Shown: positions 54,389 through 62,704 of the stretch, one piece after another
Numbering within the stretch: position 1 is the first letter of the stretch
How the letters are laid out: every line of letters begins with the position of its first letter
Assembly (NCBI RefSeq): GCF_034355335.1
Contig: NZ_CP136422.1
Location: 139,001 to 203,000 of the forward strand
DNA length: 64,000 nt
Source of the DNA: Blautia coccoides
GTDB taxonomy: Bacteria > Bacillota > Clostridia > Lachnospirales > Lachnospiraceae
Direction of reading: 5' to 3'
Notes under the pieces: generated by a model
What the model saw: the letters and a program-made list of their open reading frames with translations, nothing else
What the model was told of the DNA's origin: nothing
Databases searched by the model: none
Position numbers and translations under genes: made by a program

Positions 54389-54521
54389 ATTATGACTGTT
54401 AGGTTAATGAAACCTGAAAAAGATGGATTATACTGGGAGAAGAATATGGGAACCCGTCCGGCTCTGTGGTCTGACAGGCCCTCTTCTTACTTTATAATAT
54501 AGAAGAAAGGGTGTATAAAAA

Positions 54522-55004
54522 ATGGAAGAGAAGAAAAATATTCTTACGTATGCGGGACTGAAAAAATTAGAGGATGAGCTTCATGACCTGAAGGTATACA
54601 AGAGAAAAGAAGTAGCCGGTAAGATCAAAGAGGCCAGAGAGCAGGGCGACCTGTCTGAGAACGCAGAGTACGATGCTGCAAAAGACGAGCAGCGCGATAT
54701 CGAGGCGAGAATTGAAGAAATCGAAAAAATCCTGAAAAATGCTGAGGTCGTAGTGGAAGATGAAGTGGATCTGGGTACTATCAGTGTTGGATGTAAGGTA
54801 AAAGTATATGATGTGGAATATGAAGAAGAGATAGAGTTTAAAATCGTAGGTTCCACTGAGGCAAACAGTCTGGAAGGCAAAATTTCCAATGAATCTCCGG
54901 TAGGAAAAGCGCTGATCGGAGCTAAAAAAGGACAGACCGTAAAAGTGGAGATGCCGTCCGGAGTTATGGAATACAAGGTTCTGGAGATAGAGAGAAACAT
55001 TTAG
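54522..55004 (+). CDS. greA: Transcription elongation factor GreA
   Basis: A 160-residue RNA polymerase cofactor that rescues backtracked complexes by stimulating transcript cleavage. The N-terminal coiled-coil finger (residues 8-78) ends in the tip acids of GDLSENAEYDAAKDEQ. The C-terminal FKBP-like domain holds VGCKVKVYD and ISNESPVGKALIGAKKGQ. AGAAAGGGTG precedes the ATG. It is co-directional with lysS, 19 bases apart, a usual pairing in Firmicutes. Confidence 0.96.
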   Translation: MEEKKNILTYAGLKKLEDELHDLKVYKRKEVAGKIKEAREQGDLSENAEYDAAKDEQRDIEARIEEIEKILKNAEVVVEDEVDLGTISVGCKVKVYDVEYEEEIEFKIVGSTEANSLEGKISNESPVGKALIGAKKGQTVKVEMPSGVMEYKVLEIERNI

Positions 55005-55023
55005 ATTAAGGAGAGTGTGAAAA

Positions 55024-56526
55024 GTGGCAGAGCAGTCAAAGAATGTTAAGGAGCAGGACATCAACCAGTTATTGAAGGTCCGCCGTGAAAAATTAGCTGA
55101 GTTACAGACAAACGGAAAAGACCCGTTTCAGATCGTCAAATTTGATGTGACTCATCATAGCCAGGAGATCAAAGATGCTTTTGAAGAGCTGGAAGGAAAA
55201 TCCGTCACCATAGCAGGACGTATGATGTCAAAACGTATTATGGGGAAAGCTTCCTTCTGCAATGTTCAGGATTTACAGGGCAACATTCAGTCTTATGTGG
55301 CACGGGACAGTATCGGAGTGGAATCTTATCAGGATTTCAAGAAAATGGACATTGGCGACATTGTAGGCATCACAGGCGAAGTCTTCAAAACAAGGACAGG
55401 TGAGATTTCCATTCATGCGTCTGCTGTGACACTGTTATCCAAGAGCCTCCAGGTTCTGCCTGAAAAGTTCCATGGCCTGACCAACACAGACCTGCGTTAC
55501 CGTCAGCGATACGTGGATCTGATCATGAACCCGGAAGTAAAGGACACTTTCATCAAACGTTCCAAGATCATCAGCAGTATCCGTAAATACCTGGACGGAC
55601 AGGGATTCATGGAGGTGGAGACACCTATGCTGGTGGCAAATGCAGGCGGTGCGGCAGCAAGACCTTTCGAGACACATTTCAATGCTCTTGATGAGGATTT
55701 CAAGTTGCGTATTTCCCTGGAGCTGTATCTGAAGAGACTGATCGTAGGCGGTATGGAGCGCGTATATGAGATTGGACGTGTATTCCGTAACGAGGGTCTG
55801 GACACCAGACATAACCCGGAATTTACGCTGATGGAGCTGTATCAGGCGTATACAGATTACAAGGGAATGATGGACCTGACAGAGAACCTGTACCGCCATG
55901 TGGCACAGGAAGTTCTGGGGACCACTACCATTACCTACAATGGTGTGGAGATGGACCTGGGCAAACCTTTTGAGAGAATTACCATGCTGGATGCTGTTAA
56001 GAAGTATGCCGGCGTTGACTTTAATGAGATTCATACTCTGGAAGAGGCAAGAGCTGCGGCAAAAGAGCATCATGTGGAATTTGAGGAGAGACATCAGAAG
56101 GGCGATATCCTGAGTCTGTTCTTTGAGGAGTTTGCAGAGGAGCATCTGATCCAGCCTACATTTGTTATGGACCACCCCATTGAGATCTCTCCGTTGACTA
56201 AGAAGAAACCGGAGAATCCGGAGTACACAGAGCGCTTTGAGTTTTTCATGAACGGCTGGGAGATGGCCAATGCCTATTCCGAGTTAAATGACCCCATTGA
56301 CCAGAGGGAGCGCTTTAAAGCACAGGAAGCACTGCTGGCTCAGGGAGACGAGGAGGCGAATACCACGGATGAAGACTTCCTCAATGCCCTGGAGATCGGT
56401 ATGCCCCCTACAGGAGGGATCGGATTCGGCATTGACAGGATGGTCATGCTGCTCACGGATTCTGCTGCGATCAGGGATGTGTTATGCTTCCCGACAATGA
56501 AAACGCTTGGCGGAAAAGACCAGTAA
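55024..56526 (+). CDS. lysS: Lysyl-tRNA synthetase, class II
   Basis: A 500-residue class II synthetase. The N-terminal OB anticodon-binding domain contains [21 protein letters not shown]. Motif 1 is [16 protein letters not shown], motif 2 [24 protein letters not shown] and motif 3 [23 protein letters not shown] start with AAGGAGAG. The end [12 protein letters not shown] is a normal family end, so the adjacent element does not seem to have cut the gene. Confidence 0.96.
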   Translation: MAEQSKNVKEQDINQLLKVRREKLAELQTNGKDPFQIVKFDVTHHSQEIKDAFEELEGKSVTIAGRMMSKRIMGKASFCNVQDLQGNIQSYVARDSIGVESYQDFKKMDIGDIVGITGEVFKTRTGEISIHASAVTLLSKSLQVLPEKFHGLTNTDLRYRQRYVDLIMNPEVKDTFIKRSKIISSIRKYLDGQGFMEVETPMLVANAGGAAARPFETHFNALDEDFKLRISLELYLKRLIVGGMERVYEIGRVFRNEGLDTRHNPEFTLMELYQAYTDYKGMMDLTENLYRHVAQEVLGTTTITYNGVEMDLGKPFERITMLDAVKKYAGVDFNEIHTLEEARAAAKEHHVEFEERHQKGDILSLFFEEFAEEHLIQPTFVMDHPIEISPLTKKKPENPEYTERFEFFMNGWEMANAYSELNDPIDQRERFKAQEALLAQGDEEANTTDEDFLNALEIGMPPTGGIGFGIDRMVMLLTDSAAIRDVLCFPTMKTLGGKDQ

Positions 56527-56558
56527 AATCAAGGGTTTGCGGACTTAAAGACAGTATG

Positions 56559-56578
56559 GTACGACAAGAGTACGACAA
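56559..56578. repeat. Tandem GTACGACAA repeats near lysS
   Basis: GTACGACAA at 56559-56567 and 56570-56578, 11 bases apart; a variant GTACGATAA lies at 56649-56657. They may be integrase arm or core sites of the element. Confidence 0.55.
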
Positions 56579-56655
56579 AATAAACTCTCTTAACGGGTTA
56601 AAATAAATGATTTTAAATTAAACTCGTGTCAGTTCAAGTTAATATTTTGTACGAT

Positions 56656-56699
56656 AAGGACATTTTTCTAAAAGAAAATTTTAGGGAAGTGTCCTTTTG
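56656..56699. terminator. Hairpin terminator at the element's left edge
   Basis: AAGGACA (56656-56662) pairs with TGTCCTT (56690-56696), with CTAAAA/TTTTAG inside, followed by TTGTT. It could end lysS transcription or insulate the element. Confidence 0.65.
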
Positions 56700-56739
56700 T
56701 TATGGTCAAAAAACAAAATAAGAAATGGAGGAAATGAAC

Positions 56740-57201
56740 ATGAGTAGTACAGCGTTAGGAGCAGAGAAAGCGATTATTTTTATCAGTGATGCACATGAAA
56801 AATTCTACTATGAAAAATTGAAAGAGGTCAGGTATCAGGACGTGTACCACAAAGCGCTTGTATATTGTCTTGGTATCAGCGATGACACAAGAAGAAATAT
56901 CAACAGCATTTATAACTTTAAGACAGGCTGTGTAAAAACGGAGTGCCTGCACGAAGGCTGGCAGACCAGCGGGAGCTTAAAAGTAGTCAGGATGGCGTTT
57001 AACCTTTACTGCAATGGTACGCCGAGTGTCCTTGACTATGATGATGCGGAGGAACAGGTGGACGAGTGCAGACGGTACACAGTGGAAGAACTGTTCTGCT
57101 GTGCCTATGCGCCTTATTTTTGGCAGGCGGTACAGATTCGTTATCCGGAATATGTAACATATAACCACAACTTGTACGCCATGCTTGGAGGACGGGATTG
57201 A
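56740..57201 (+). CDS. DUF6075-like conserved element protein
   Basis: A 153-residue cytoplasmic protein. It contains EKAIIFISDAHEKFYYEKL, then CLGISDDTRRNINSIYNF and SGSLKVVRMAFNLYCNG. This pattern is found at the start of many Firmicute conjugative elements and I recall it as DUF6075; no activity is known. AATGGAGGAAATGAAC sets ATG 56740 over an earlier in-frame ATG at 56725. It overlaps the next gene by one base (TGATG), so the two are translationally coupled and are the first genes of the element. Confidence 0.82.
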   Translation: MSSTALGAEKAIIFISDAHEKFYYEKLKEVRYQDVYHKALVYCLGISDDTRRNINSIYNFKTGCVKTECLHEGWQTSGSLKVVRMAFNLYCNGTPSVLDYDDAEEQVDECRRYTVEELFCCAYAPYFWQAVQIRYPEYVTYNHNLYAMLGGRD

Positions 57202-57377
57202 TGTTAAAAGTCAGGCTTATGGGAACGAAGAACGATATTAAGTGGTTCGGGAAGATTTTACAGCGTAACCCGAAAATCGAGGTGACGGAGTTTTCCGATA
57301 TGTTCCCAAACAAAGGGACAAAGAAATATTACAGGACTTATGTGGAAGTCAGGAAAAGCAACGTAAAAGAAAATTAG
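57201..57377 (+). CDS. Small DUF3970-like protein
   Basis: A 58-residue basic protein, MLKVRLMGTKNDIKWFGKIL and onward with NKGTKKYYRTYVEVRK. Its ATG shares a base with the stop of the upstream gene. Small proteins with this RLxGTKNDIKWF start are found in Firmicute mobile elements (DUF3970 from memory). It lies 21 bases before parA. The function is unknown; the many lysines would allow nucleic acid binding. Confidence 0.8.
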   Translation: MLKVRLMGTKNDIKWFGKILQRNPKIEVTEFSDMFPNKGTKKYYRTYVEVRKSNVKEN

Positions 57378-57398
57378 TAGAAGCAAAGGAGAATCATC

Positions 57399-58184
57399 AT
57401 GTGTAAAATAATCGCAATCGCAAACCAGAAAGGCGGTGTGGGCAAGACCACCACCACAAGCAATTTAGGAATCGGGCTGGCAAAACAGGGAAAGAAAGTG
57501 CTTCTGATTGATGCGGACGCACAGGGCAGTCTGACCGCAAGTTTAGGCTTTACAGAGCCGGACAGTCTGGAAATCACGCTTGCAACCATTATGGGGAACT
57601 TAATCAATGACGGGGAAGTAGAGCCGGGGGAAGGTATCCTCCACCATGAGGAAGGGATAGACTTAATGCCGGGGAACATTGAGCTTTCCGGTCTGGAGGT
57701 TTCCCTTGTGAATGTGATGAGCCGGGAAACGGTACTCCGGTCATACATAGAGATTGTCCGGGAGAGTTACGATTATATTTTAATTGATTGTATGCCTTCT
57801 CTCGGCATGATTACCATAAACGCCTTTGCCTGCGCCGACAGTATCCTGATACCTGTACAGGCGGCATACCTGCCCGTCAAAGGCTTGCAGCAGCTTATTA
57901 AGACGGTGGGAAAGGTAAAGCGGCAGATTAACCCGAAGCTGGAGATTGAAGGGATCCTGCTTACAATGGTGGACAGCCGAACGAACTACGCAAAGGACAT
58001 CAGCGCCATGCTGAAGGAAGCCTATGGAAGCCGGGTGAGGATATTTGCCAATGTCATTCCCATTTCCGTCCGGGCGGCGGAGATTTCAGCGGAGGGCGTC
58101 AGCATCTACAAGCATGATCCAAAGGGGAAAGTGGCGTCAGCTTACGATTCTCTGACAAAGGAGGTGCTTGCAGATGGGCAGTAA
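57399..58184 (+). CDS. parA: ParA-family partition ATPase
   Basis: A 261-residue deviant Walker ATPase for segregation of the element in its circular form. The loop is ANQKGGVGKTTTTSNLGIGL with the signature lysine in KGGVGKT. The A' motif is VLLIDADAQGSLTASLG, and Walker B is YILIDCMPSLGMITINAF. No N-terminal HTH, so type Ib-like. GCAAAGGAG precedes the ATG. It overlaps parB by 11 bases. Confidence 0.95.
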   Translation: MCKIIAIANQKGGVGKTTTTSNLGIGLAKQGKKVLLIDADAQGSLTASLGFTEPDSLEITLATIMGNLINDGEVEPGEGILHHEEGIDLMPGNIELSGLEVSLVNVMSRETVLRSYIEIVRESYDYILIDCMPSLGMITINAFACADSILIPVQAAYLPVKGLQQLIKTVGKVKRQINPKLEIEGILLTMVDSRTNYAKDISAMLKEAYGSRVRIFANVIPISVRAAEISAEGVSIYKHDPKGKVASAYDSLTKEVLADGQ

Positions 58185-59064
58185 CGCAAAACCAAGAAGC
58201 GCATCAAAGGTTGCTCTGGAAAGTTTTGATGATTTGTTCGGTGGAAATACCGCACAGGAAAATGGGATAGAGCAGATTATCAATGCGTCACTGGCAGAGC
58301 TTTACACGTTCAAAGACCACCCGTTCCGGGTGGAGGACGATGAGAAGATGGAGGAAACAACCGAGAGTATCCGCCAGTATGGGGTGCTTGTGCCGGGGAT
58401 TGCAAGACCGAGGGCGGGTGGAGGCTATGAAATCATAGCCGGACACCGCCGCAAACGTGGCTCGGAGCTTGCCGGAAAGACGGAGATGCCTGTGGTTGTC
58501 CGCAACTACACCGATGATGAAGCTACGATAATCATGGTGGATTCCAATATCCAGCGGGAGGACATCTTGCCAAGCGAAAAGGCAAAAGCCTATAAGATGA
58601 AATATGAAGCTATGAAGCATCAGGGGAAAAAGTCAGGCAGAAACACACTTGATGAGGTTGGGGAAGCTGCCGGGGAGAACGCTAAAAAAGTACAGCGGTA
58701 TATCTGGCTTTCCCGGCTGTCTGATAAACTTCTTACTATGGTGGACGGTAAAAAGCTCGGTTTCTCACAGGGCGTTGACATTTCCTTTCTGGCGGAGGAA
58801 GCGCAGCAGTGGGTGCAGGCAGTCATAGAGGAACAAGGCTGTAACGTCAGCATGGCGCAGTCTGCAAAAATCAAGGAATATGGCAAGACTGGGGAACTTA
58901 CCCTTGCAATGGTGCGCCTGATACTGACGGAGGAAAAGCCAAAGGAACGGAAGGTAACACTGAAAGCGGACAAAATCAGTGAATATTTTGCGGAGGACTG
59001 CAGCAGTGAGGAAATAGAGGGCATCATCATTCAGCTATTGGATGAATGGAAGAAAAGACAATAG
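58174..59064 (+). CDS. parB: ParB-family partition protein
   Basis: A 296-residue centromere-binding partner of ParA. The ParB/Srx nuclease-like domain has DHPFRVEDDEKMEETTESIR, YEIIAGHRRKRGSELAG and MVDSNIQREDILPSEKAKAY. A central HTH region follows (NTLDEVGEAAGENAKKVQRY) and a C-terminal dimerisation part. AAAGGAGGTGC sets ATG 58174. A parS site was not identified. The stop lies 17 bases before the repA start. Confidence 0.93.
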   Translation: MGSNAKPRSASKVALESFDDLFGGNTAQENGIEQIINASLAELYTFKDHPFRVEDDEKMEETTESIRQYGVLVPGIARPRAGGGYEIIAGHRRKRGSELAGKTEMPVVVRNYTDDEATIIMVDSNIQREDILPSEKAKAYKMKYEAMKHQGKKSGRNTLDEVGEAAGENAKKVQRYIWLSRLSDKLLTMVDGKKLGFSQGVDISFLAEEAQQWVQAVIEEQGCNVSMAQSAKIKEYGKTGELTLAMVRLILTEEKPKERKVTLKADKISEYFAEDCSSEEIEGIIIQLLDEWKKRQ

Positions 59065-59081
59065 AGGGGAGGTGCATCAGC

Positions 59082-60197
59082 GTGGATGGCACGATAAAAT
59101 TTGACTATTATTATGGCATCGAAGCGGAACAGTTTTCCTTTTACCGGGTTCCGAGGCTGCTGATAAAAGACGCAAGGTTTAAAGAGTTGTCCAGTGATGC
59201 AAAGCTCCTTTATGGTCTGATGCTTGACAGGCTGGCATTGTCAATCAAGAATGGCTGGCTTGACGAAGAAAACAGGGTGTATATCCATTACACGCTGGAT
59301 AACATAATGGAGGATTTGGGATGCGCAAGGGAAAAATGCGCAAAGGTGATTGCGGAGCTTGACAGCAAAAAGGGGATTGGTCTGATCGAGAAGAAAAGGC
59401 AGGGATTGGGCAAGCCGGACATTATCTATGTGAAGAATTTTGCAACACTGGATGCCGGAAAAGAACCGGGCAGAGAGCCAGAAAAGCCTGATAATGCTGA
59501 CAGCTTTGCAGAAGTTCGGAAACCGAACTTCAAGAGGTTCGATAATCAAACTTCAAGAAGTTCGGAAATCGAACTTCAAGAGATTCGGAAACCGAACTTG
59601 CAGGAGTTCGGAAATCAAACTTCAAGAGGTTCGGAAACCGAACTTGCGGAAGTTCGGGAATCGAACCCTAATTATAACAATACTAATTATACTGATCTGA
59701 GTTATACCAATCCTATCAATCAATCGGATAGGGAAACAGAAAAACAGGAACCGGGCAAGCCGGATAATGGTATGATTGATGTGATGGATAATGCCACTGC
59801 CTATATGGAAATCATCAAGGGAAACATTGAATACGAGCATCACATGAAATATGGGGACTGGCAGGATAAGGGGCTGTATGAGGAACTGTATGAGGTTATC
59901 TGCGAGATTGTGTGCGTGAAGCGTAAGACGGTAAAGGTCAACGGGGAAGATTACCCTTATGAGCTTGTAAAATCAAAGTTCCTGAAGCTGAACAGCTCCC
60001 ATTTGGAGTATGTTATTGGGTGCATGAGAGAAACCACAACCAAGATAGCCAACATCAGGGCGTACATGGTGACTGCCCTCTACAATGCGCCTAACACCAT
60101 GAACCATTATTACCAGCAGTTGGTGCAGCATGATATGTATGGCGGCGGTTGGGAGGAAAAAGGGATGTTCCAGCCCAAAGCGGAAGGAGATGGATAA
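59082..60197 (+). CDS. repA: RepA_N-family replication initiator with intragenic iterons
   Basis: A 371-residue initiator. Residues 1-120 form the RepA_N winged-helix domain (FDYYYGIEAEQFSFYRVPRL, then SSDAKLLYGLMLDRLALS and YTLDNIMEDLGCAREK). The middle, residues 145-195, is encoded by a seven-fold 23-bp repeat array and is low in complexity. The C-terminal part, 230-371, contains KYGDWQDKGLYEELYEVICE. The start is a GTG with GAGGGGAGGTGC; an ATG 36 bases earlier lacks a site. In RepA_N plasmids the origin lies inside the gene, so this gene probably carries its own origin. Confidence 0.9.
   Translation: MDGTIKFDYYYGIEAEQFSFYRVPRLLIKDARFKELSSDAKLLYGLMLDRLALSIKNGWLDEENRVYIHYTLDNIMEDLGCAREKCAKVIAELDSKKGIGLIEKKRQGLGKPDIIYVKNFATLDAGKEPGREPEKPDNADSFAEVRKPNFKRFDNQTSRSSEIELQEIRKPNLQEFGNQTSRGSETELAEVRESNPNYNNTNYTDLSYTNPINQSDRETEKQEPGKPDNGMIDVMDNATAYMEIIKGNIEYEHHMKYGDWQDKGLYEELYEVICEIVCVKRKTVKVNGEDYPYELVKSKFLKLNSSHLEYVIGCMRETTTKIANIRAYMVTALYNAPNTMNHYYQQLVQHDMYGGGWEEKGMFQPKAEGDG
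59514..59666. repeat. Seven 23-bp iterons inside repA (candidate replication origin)
   Basis: Palindromic units of the type GTTCGGAAACCGAAC start at 59514, 59537, 59560, 59583, 59606, 59629 and 59652, exactly 23 bases apart. They are joined by TTCAAGAG-like 8-base spacers. Variation is mostly at the inner bases (GGAAACCG, GATAATCA, GGAAATCG). As 23 is not a multiple of three, successive units are read in three frames. Confidence 0.93.
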
Positions 60198-60590
60198 ATG
60201 GAATCCATGAGGGATATTGACCGGGTAATGGAACGGGAGATTGCAAAGGGGAGCTGCCCGTTAAAGTTTGTGAGGATAGAATTTGGCAGTTCCCCTTATC
60301 AGGAGATTGCGTCAGGGGAAAAGCTGCTGGAGGTGCTGTCCTATCTGCTTCGGACAGGCGATTATGGCAGGTTTGCCGGGAAAGGGACAGGGAATAATGT
60401 TTACATGGACATCAAAGGCAGGAAACCGGCTTTTAAGCGTACCTGTTCCTTTATTGACCGGAATACCCTCTTTTCCGCAATCCGCAGATACGGAAAGAAA
60501 ATAAAGCCGGATTTTGACGGGCATACTTATCTGGAAACAGTGCAGTGCTTCTTTGAACTGCGGAAGGGGAACAGGATAAATACAGGGTGA
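60198..60590 (+). CDS. Hypothetical element protein
   Basis: A 130-residue basic protein directly abutting repA, its ATG following the repA TGA. It contains FVRIEFGSSPYQEIASGEKL, then GKGTGNNVYMDIKGRKPAF and FSAIRRYGKKIKPDFDGHTY. No family was recognised and there are no membrane segments. Its placement in the operon points to a replication or maintenance accessory role, but nothing more can be said. It overlaps the next gene by four bases (GTGA). Confidence 0.75.
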   Translation: MESMRDIDRVMEREIAKGSCPLKFVRIEFGSSPYQEIASGEKLLEVLSYLLRTGDYGRFAGKGTGNNVYMDIKGRKPAFKRTCSFIDRNTLFSAIRRYGKKIKPDFDGHTYLETVQCFFELRKGNRINTG

Positions 60591-60859
60591 CATATGACGG
60601 GCAGGAAACATTTGCTTTCCCTATGTCGGATAAATATATCCTCGGACTTTACACGCACTGTATCTCGGCAAGGCGGGCGGCATCGGCGGATATGGGTATT
60701 CCCGGCACAGGCTTTTCAGAAACAGAACAGGGGATTGCAAGCCTTGAGGGTGTGCGTGACGTGCTGTTCCAGTGCCTTTTGTTTGACACGATAAAATGCG
60801 GGGAAGGCGTGTTATATGCTGACCTCTGCACGATTTACTGTTTAAAAGAGAATAAATAG
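60587..60859 (+). CDS. Small hypothetical element protein
   Basis: A 90-residue protein read from a GTG that overlaps the previous stop: TYDGQETFAFPMSDKYILGL, then GIPGTGFSETEQGIASLEGV and a Cys-containing end. No family recognised. A shorter ORF in another frame covers the same bases but has a composition unlike the neighbours. The stop is directly followed by a palindrome at 60860. Confidence 0.6.
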   Translation: MTYDGQETFAFPMSDKYILGLYTHCISARRAASADMGIPGTGFSETEQGIASLEGVRDVLFQCLLFDTIKCGEGVLYADLCTIYCLKENK

Positions 60860-60882
60860 CTTTTGGACTTTTTGTCCAGAAG
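60860..60882 (+). promoter_or_regulatory. Palindrome upstream of the next gene (T-loop copy)
   Basis: CTTTTGGAC - TTTTT - GTCCAGAAG, ending 19 bases before the ATG at 60902 and just before its ribosome binding site. Its arms are identical to those of the copy at 61957, whose loop is AAAAA. Confidence 0.7.
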
Positions 60883-60901
60883 TGGATCAGGAGGGTGCGC
60901 T

Positions 60902-61270
60902 ATGGCAGAAATATTTATTACGGAAGAACAGCGGGCGAAGTGCCGGAAGGTGGCGGATGCGTTCGCAGAGCTGTATGAGATGACGGATGTGATGGTGGCG
61001 GATGCCGGGAGATTTGGTTTTGTCCGTCTGCAATGGTTCAGTGAGGGCGAGGGGTTTGATTCGGCAATGGCATTTTCGGATTGTCTGGAGCTGTTTGAGG
61101 AACTCTGGCGGATATGGTATGAACATGAGGTTTTAACGCCTGTTTTGGGTACGCCGCTTGCGGAGCTTGACTATGATGAGATATTCCAGACGCTTTCCAA
61201 AGACAGGCAGGAGGAAATCTTGGAAAAGAAGAAATATTTCATTTCCCGGTGTGAAGATGCTTTCGGTTAG
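60902..61270 (+). CDS. Hypothetical element protein (acidic)
   Basis: A 122-residue acidic protein, AEIFITEEQRAKCRKVADAF then MVADAGRFGFVRLQWFSEGE and LDYDEIFQTLSKDRQEEILE. No family, signal peptide or membrane segment was recognised. AGGAGGGTGCGC sets the ATG at 60902, with a 5-bp-loop palindrome just upstream that may affect translation or transcription. It is found between replication and transfer genes of the element. Confidence 0.72.
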   Translation: MAEIFITEEQRAKCRKVADAFAELYEMTDVMVADAGRFGFVRLQWFSEGEGFDSAMAFSDCLELFEELWRIWYEHEVLTPVLGTPLAELDYDEIFQTLSKDRQEEILEKKKYFISRCEDAFG

Positions 61271-61348
61271 GCGGCAGATATTTTTTACAATTCCGGGGCG
61301 TTTTCTGTTAAAATAGACCATATCAGGATAAAGGCAGGAGTGGTGTGT

Positions 61349-61879
61349 TTGGGAAACAGGAAGCGCCTGAAAAGGGCAGACAGGACATATAAAGACTTAA
61401 AGCAGAAGCAGAAAGCTAAAATAGCAGACTGTATGTTTGAAAAGACCTGTGATTATTACAGGGAGCATGATAAGCTGCCGGAAGGAGAGGACAGTGAAAA
61501 AATTGCGGGGCAAATCTACCAGAGGGTAAAGGGAATAGCAGAAAAGGCTTCCTTTGATGAAGTATACCGCCTGTATCTTTACCGTCTGCCACGTTATGAA
61601 GCGAGGATTGCGGAGAATGGACTTCCGGAAAGGAAAGAGAAAAAGAAAGAAGATGCAGACAAGCCGAAAACCAAGAAAAAGGGCATGAGCAAAAAAGTAT
61701 GCCCGAACTGCGGAAGGAAGATGAAGCAGCAGTTTATCGGCTTGCAGCATTGTAAATGCGGCATAAGCTGGAAAAAGGACATCGGATATTTTGAGCGTAC
61801 CGGGGATATGGTTTTTGCTTTGGAACGCAGGAAGGTAGGGAAAAAGACAAAGCAGTGTCCGGTGATCCGGTACAGATAA
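61349..61879 (+). CDS. Zinc-ribbon hypothetical protein
   Basis: A very basic protein of about 176 residues. A helical N-terminal region (KRLKRADRTYKDLKQKQKAK) leads through a Lys/Glu-rich linker to a C-terminal zinc ribbon, CPNCGRKM...LQHCKCG, with four cysteines. It could bind nucleic acid. The start is uncertain: TTG 61349 is 8 bases from AGGAG, while GTG codons at 61340 and 61343 are too close to it. It is followed by a terminator. Confidence 0.7.
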   Translation: MGNRKRLKRADRTYKDLKQKQKAKIADCMFEKTCDYYREHDKLPEGEDSEKIAGQIYQRVKGIAEKASFDEVYRLYLYRLPRYEARIAENGLPERKEKKKEDADKPKTKKKGMSKKVCPNCGRKMKQQFIGLQHCKCGISWKKDIGYFERTGDMVFALERRKVGKKTKQCPVIRYR

Positions 61880-61900
61880 TAAATATCAGAAACAGCGTAA

Positions 61901-61944
61901 GGGCAGTTATAGACCGTAAACAGCGGTTTGTAGCTGCCCTTTTT
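61901..61944 (+). terminator. Terminator within the element
   Basis: GGGCAG (61901-61906) pairs with CTGCCC (61934-61939) and runs into TTTTT; CCGTAAAC/GTTTG-type pairing lies inside. Confidence 0.75.
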
Positions 61945-61956
61945 GCGTTTATAAAA

Positions 61957-61979
61957 CTTTTGGACAAAAAGTCCAGAAG
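61957..61979 (+). promoter_or_regulatory. Palindrome upstream of the next gene (A-loop copy)
   Basis: CTTTTGGAC - AAAAA - GTCCAGAAG, ending 21 bases before the ATG at 62001 and directly before its ribosome binding site, as with the T-loop copy at 60860. Confidence 0.7.
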
Positions 61980-62000
61980 CGGAAAGGAGAAAGAAGGAAA

Positions 62001-62648
62001 ATGAAACACAAAAAAGTAGCAGCAGCCCTTTCTGCGGCTGTGGCAGGCGCAGCGGTATTAGGCGGAATCCATTATGTGTCAGGGAAAAGGAAACCCAAAG
62101 AGGGGCAGGAGCCGGACATACAGGAGGAAGGATTGACGGAGGGGCAGGTGCGGGAGTGCTTTCTGCGGCTGTTCCGGCTGTATGAGGACAGCGAGTTTGA
62201 TGACCTTGCGGAGCTTTTGGGCGATGGAAGCGAGCCGAGAGAATATGCAGCGGACAACTATTCCAGCCAGTTATTCCCTTATATCAAAAAAAGCATGAAA
62301 GAAGTGATGATGATGGAGGGGGATGACGGTACGGGGAACGAACCGTTTGACATGACAGATGTGCTTTTCTGTTATCCAGCCTGTATGATTGCCTGTGAAA
62401 TAAAGGAATTTTTTTCAGACAGGTTCGTGCTGTGCCTTGAAAATGAGATATGGATTCTGGAAAACGGGGAGTTTGCATCTGTCCACTGTGTCAGTATTGG
62501 AAAAGAGGGCGGGCGGCTTACCTACCGCTTTCTGGATACCTATATCAAAAATCCGGGGGATATTCCAATCTGTTTTGATGACTTGGAATCCGGGTTTATA
62601 CAGATTATCAAAGCGTTGGAAGAAGGGAGGAAGCCGGAACTGCCATAA
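62001..62648 (+). CDS. Membrane-anchored hypothetical element protein
   Basis: A 215-residue protein. Residues 5-25 (VAAALSAAVAGAAVLGGIHY) form one hydrophobic segment that may be a signal anchor; a peptidase site is not clear. The rest is soluble and acidic, with DVLFCYPACMIACEIKEFFS near the middle. No family recognised. AAAGGAGAAAGAAGG precedes the ATG. Its location before pcfB and virD4 suggests a transfer-related role outside or at the membrane (inference). Confidence 0.72.
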   Translation: MKHKKVAAALSAAVAGAAVLGGIHYVSGKRKPKEGQEPDIQEEGLTEGQVRECFLRLFRLYEDSEFDDLAELLGDGSEPREYAADNYSSQLFPYIKKSMKEVMMMEGDDGTGNEPFDMTDVLFCYPACMIACEIKEFFSDRFVLCLENEIWILENGEFASVHCVSIGKEGGRLTYRFLDTYIKNPGDIPICFDDLESGFIQIIKALEEGRKPELP

Positions 62649-62665
62649 TCCGGTCAGGAGAGTTT

Positions 62666-62704
62666 ATGAAATATCTGCTGCACAGGCTGTACGTCCCACC
62701 CTGA
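62666..62704 (+). CDS. Possible 12-residue leader peptide
   Basis: ATG at 62666 after CAGGAGAGTTT encodes MKYLLHRLYVPP and stops at 62704. The end of the frame lies inside a strong hairpin (62686-62716: GCTGTAC with GTACAGC, plus CCC/GGG), shortly before pcfB. The layout is that of a translation-coupled attenuator, but an untranslated chance ORF cannot be excluded. Confidence 0.4.
   Translation: MKYLLHRLYVPP

Noticed and set aside
59514..59666. Iteron array considered as a CRISPR or as a protein repeat domain.
   Set aside because: The 8-base spacers are alike and the period is not a multiple of three, so neither explanation fits.
60594..60794. Alternative plus-strand frame inside the small gene at 60587.
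   Set aside because: Arg/Cys-rich composition unlike neighbours, while the 60587 frame is longer and coupled to the upstream stop.
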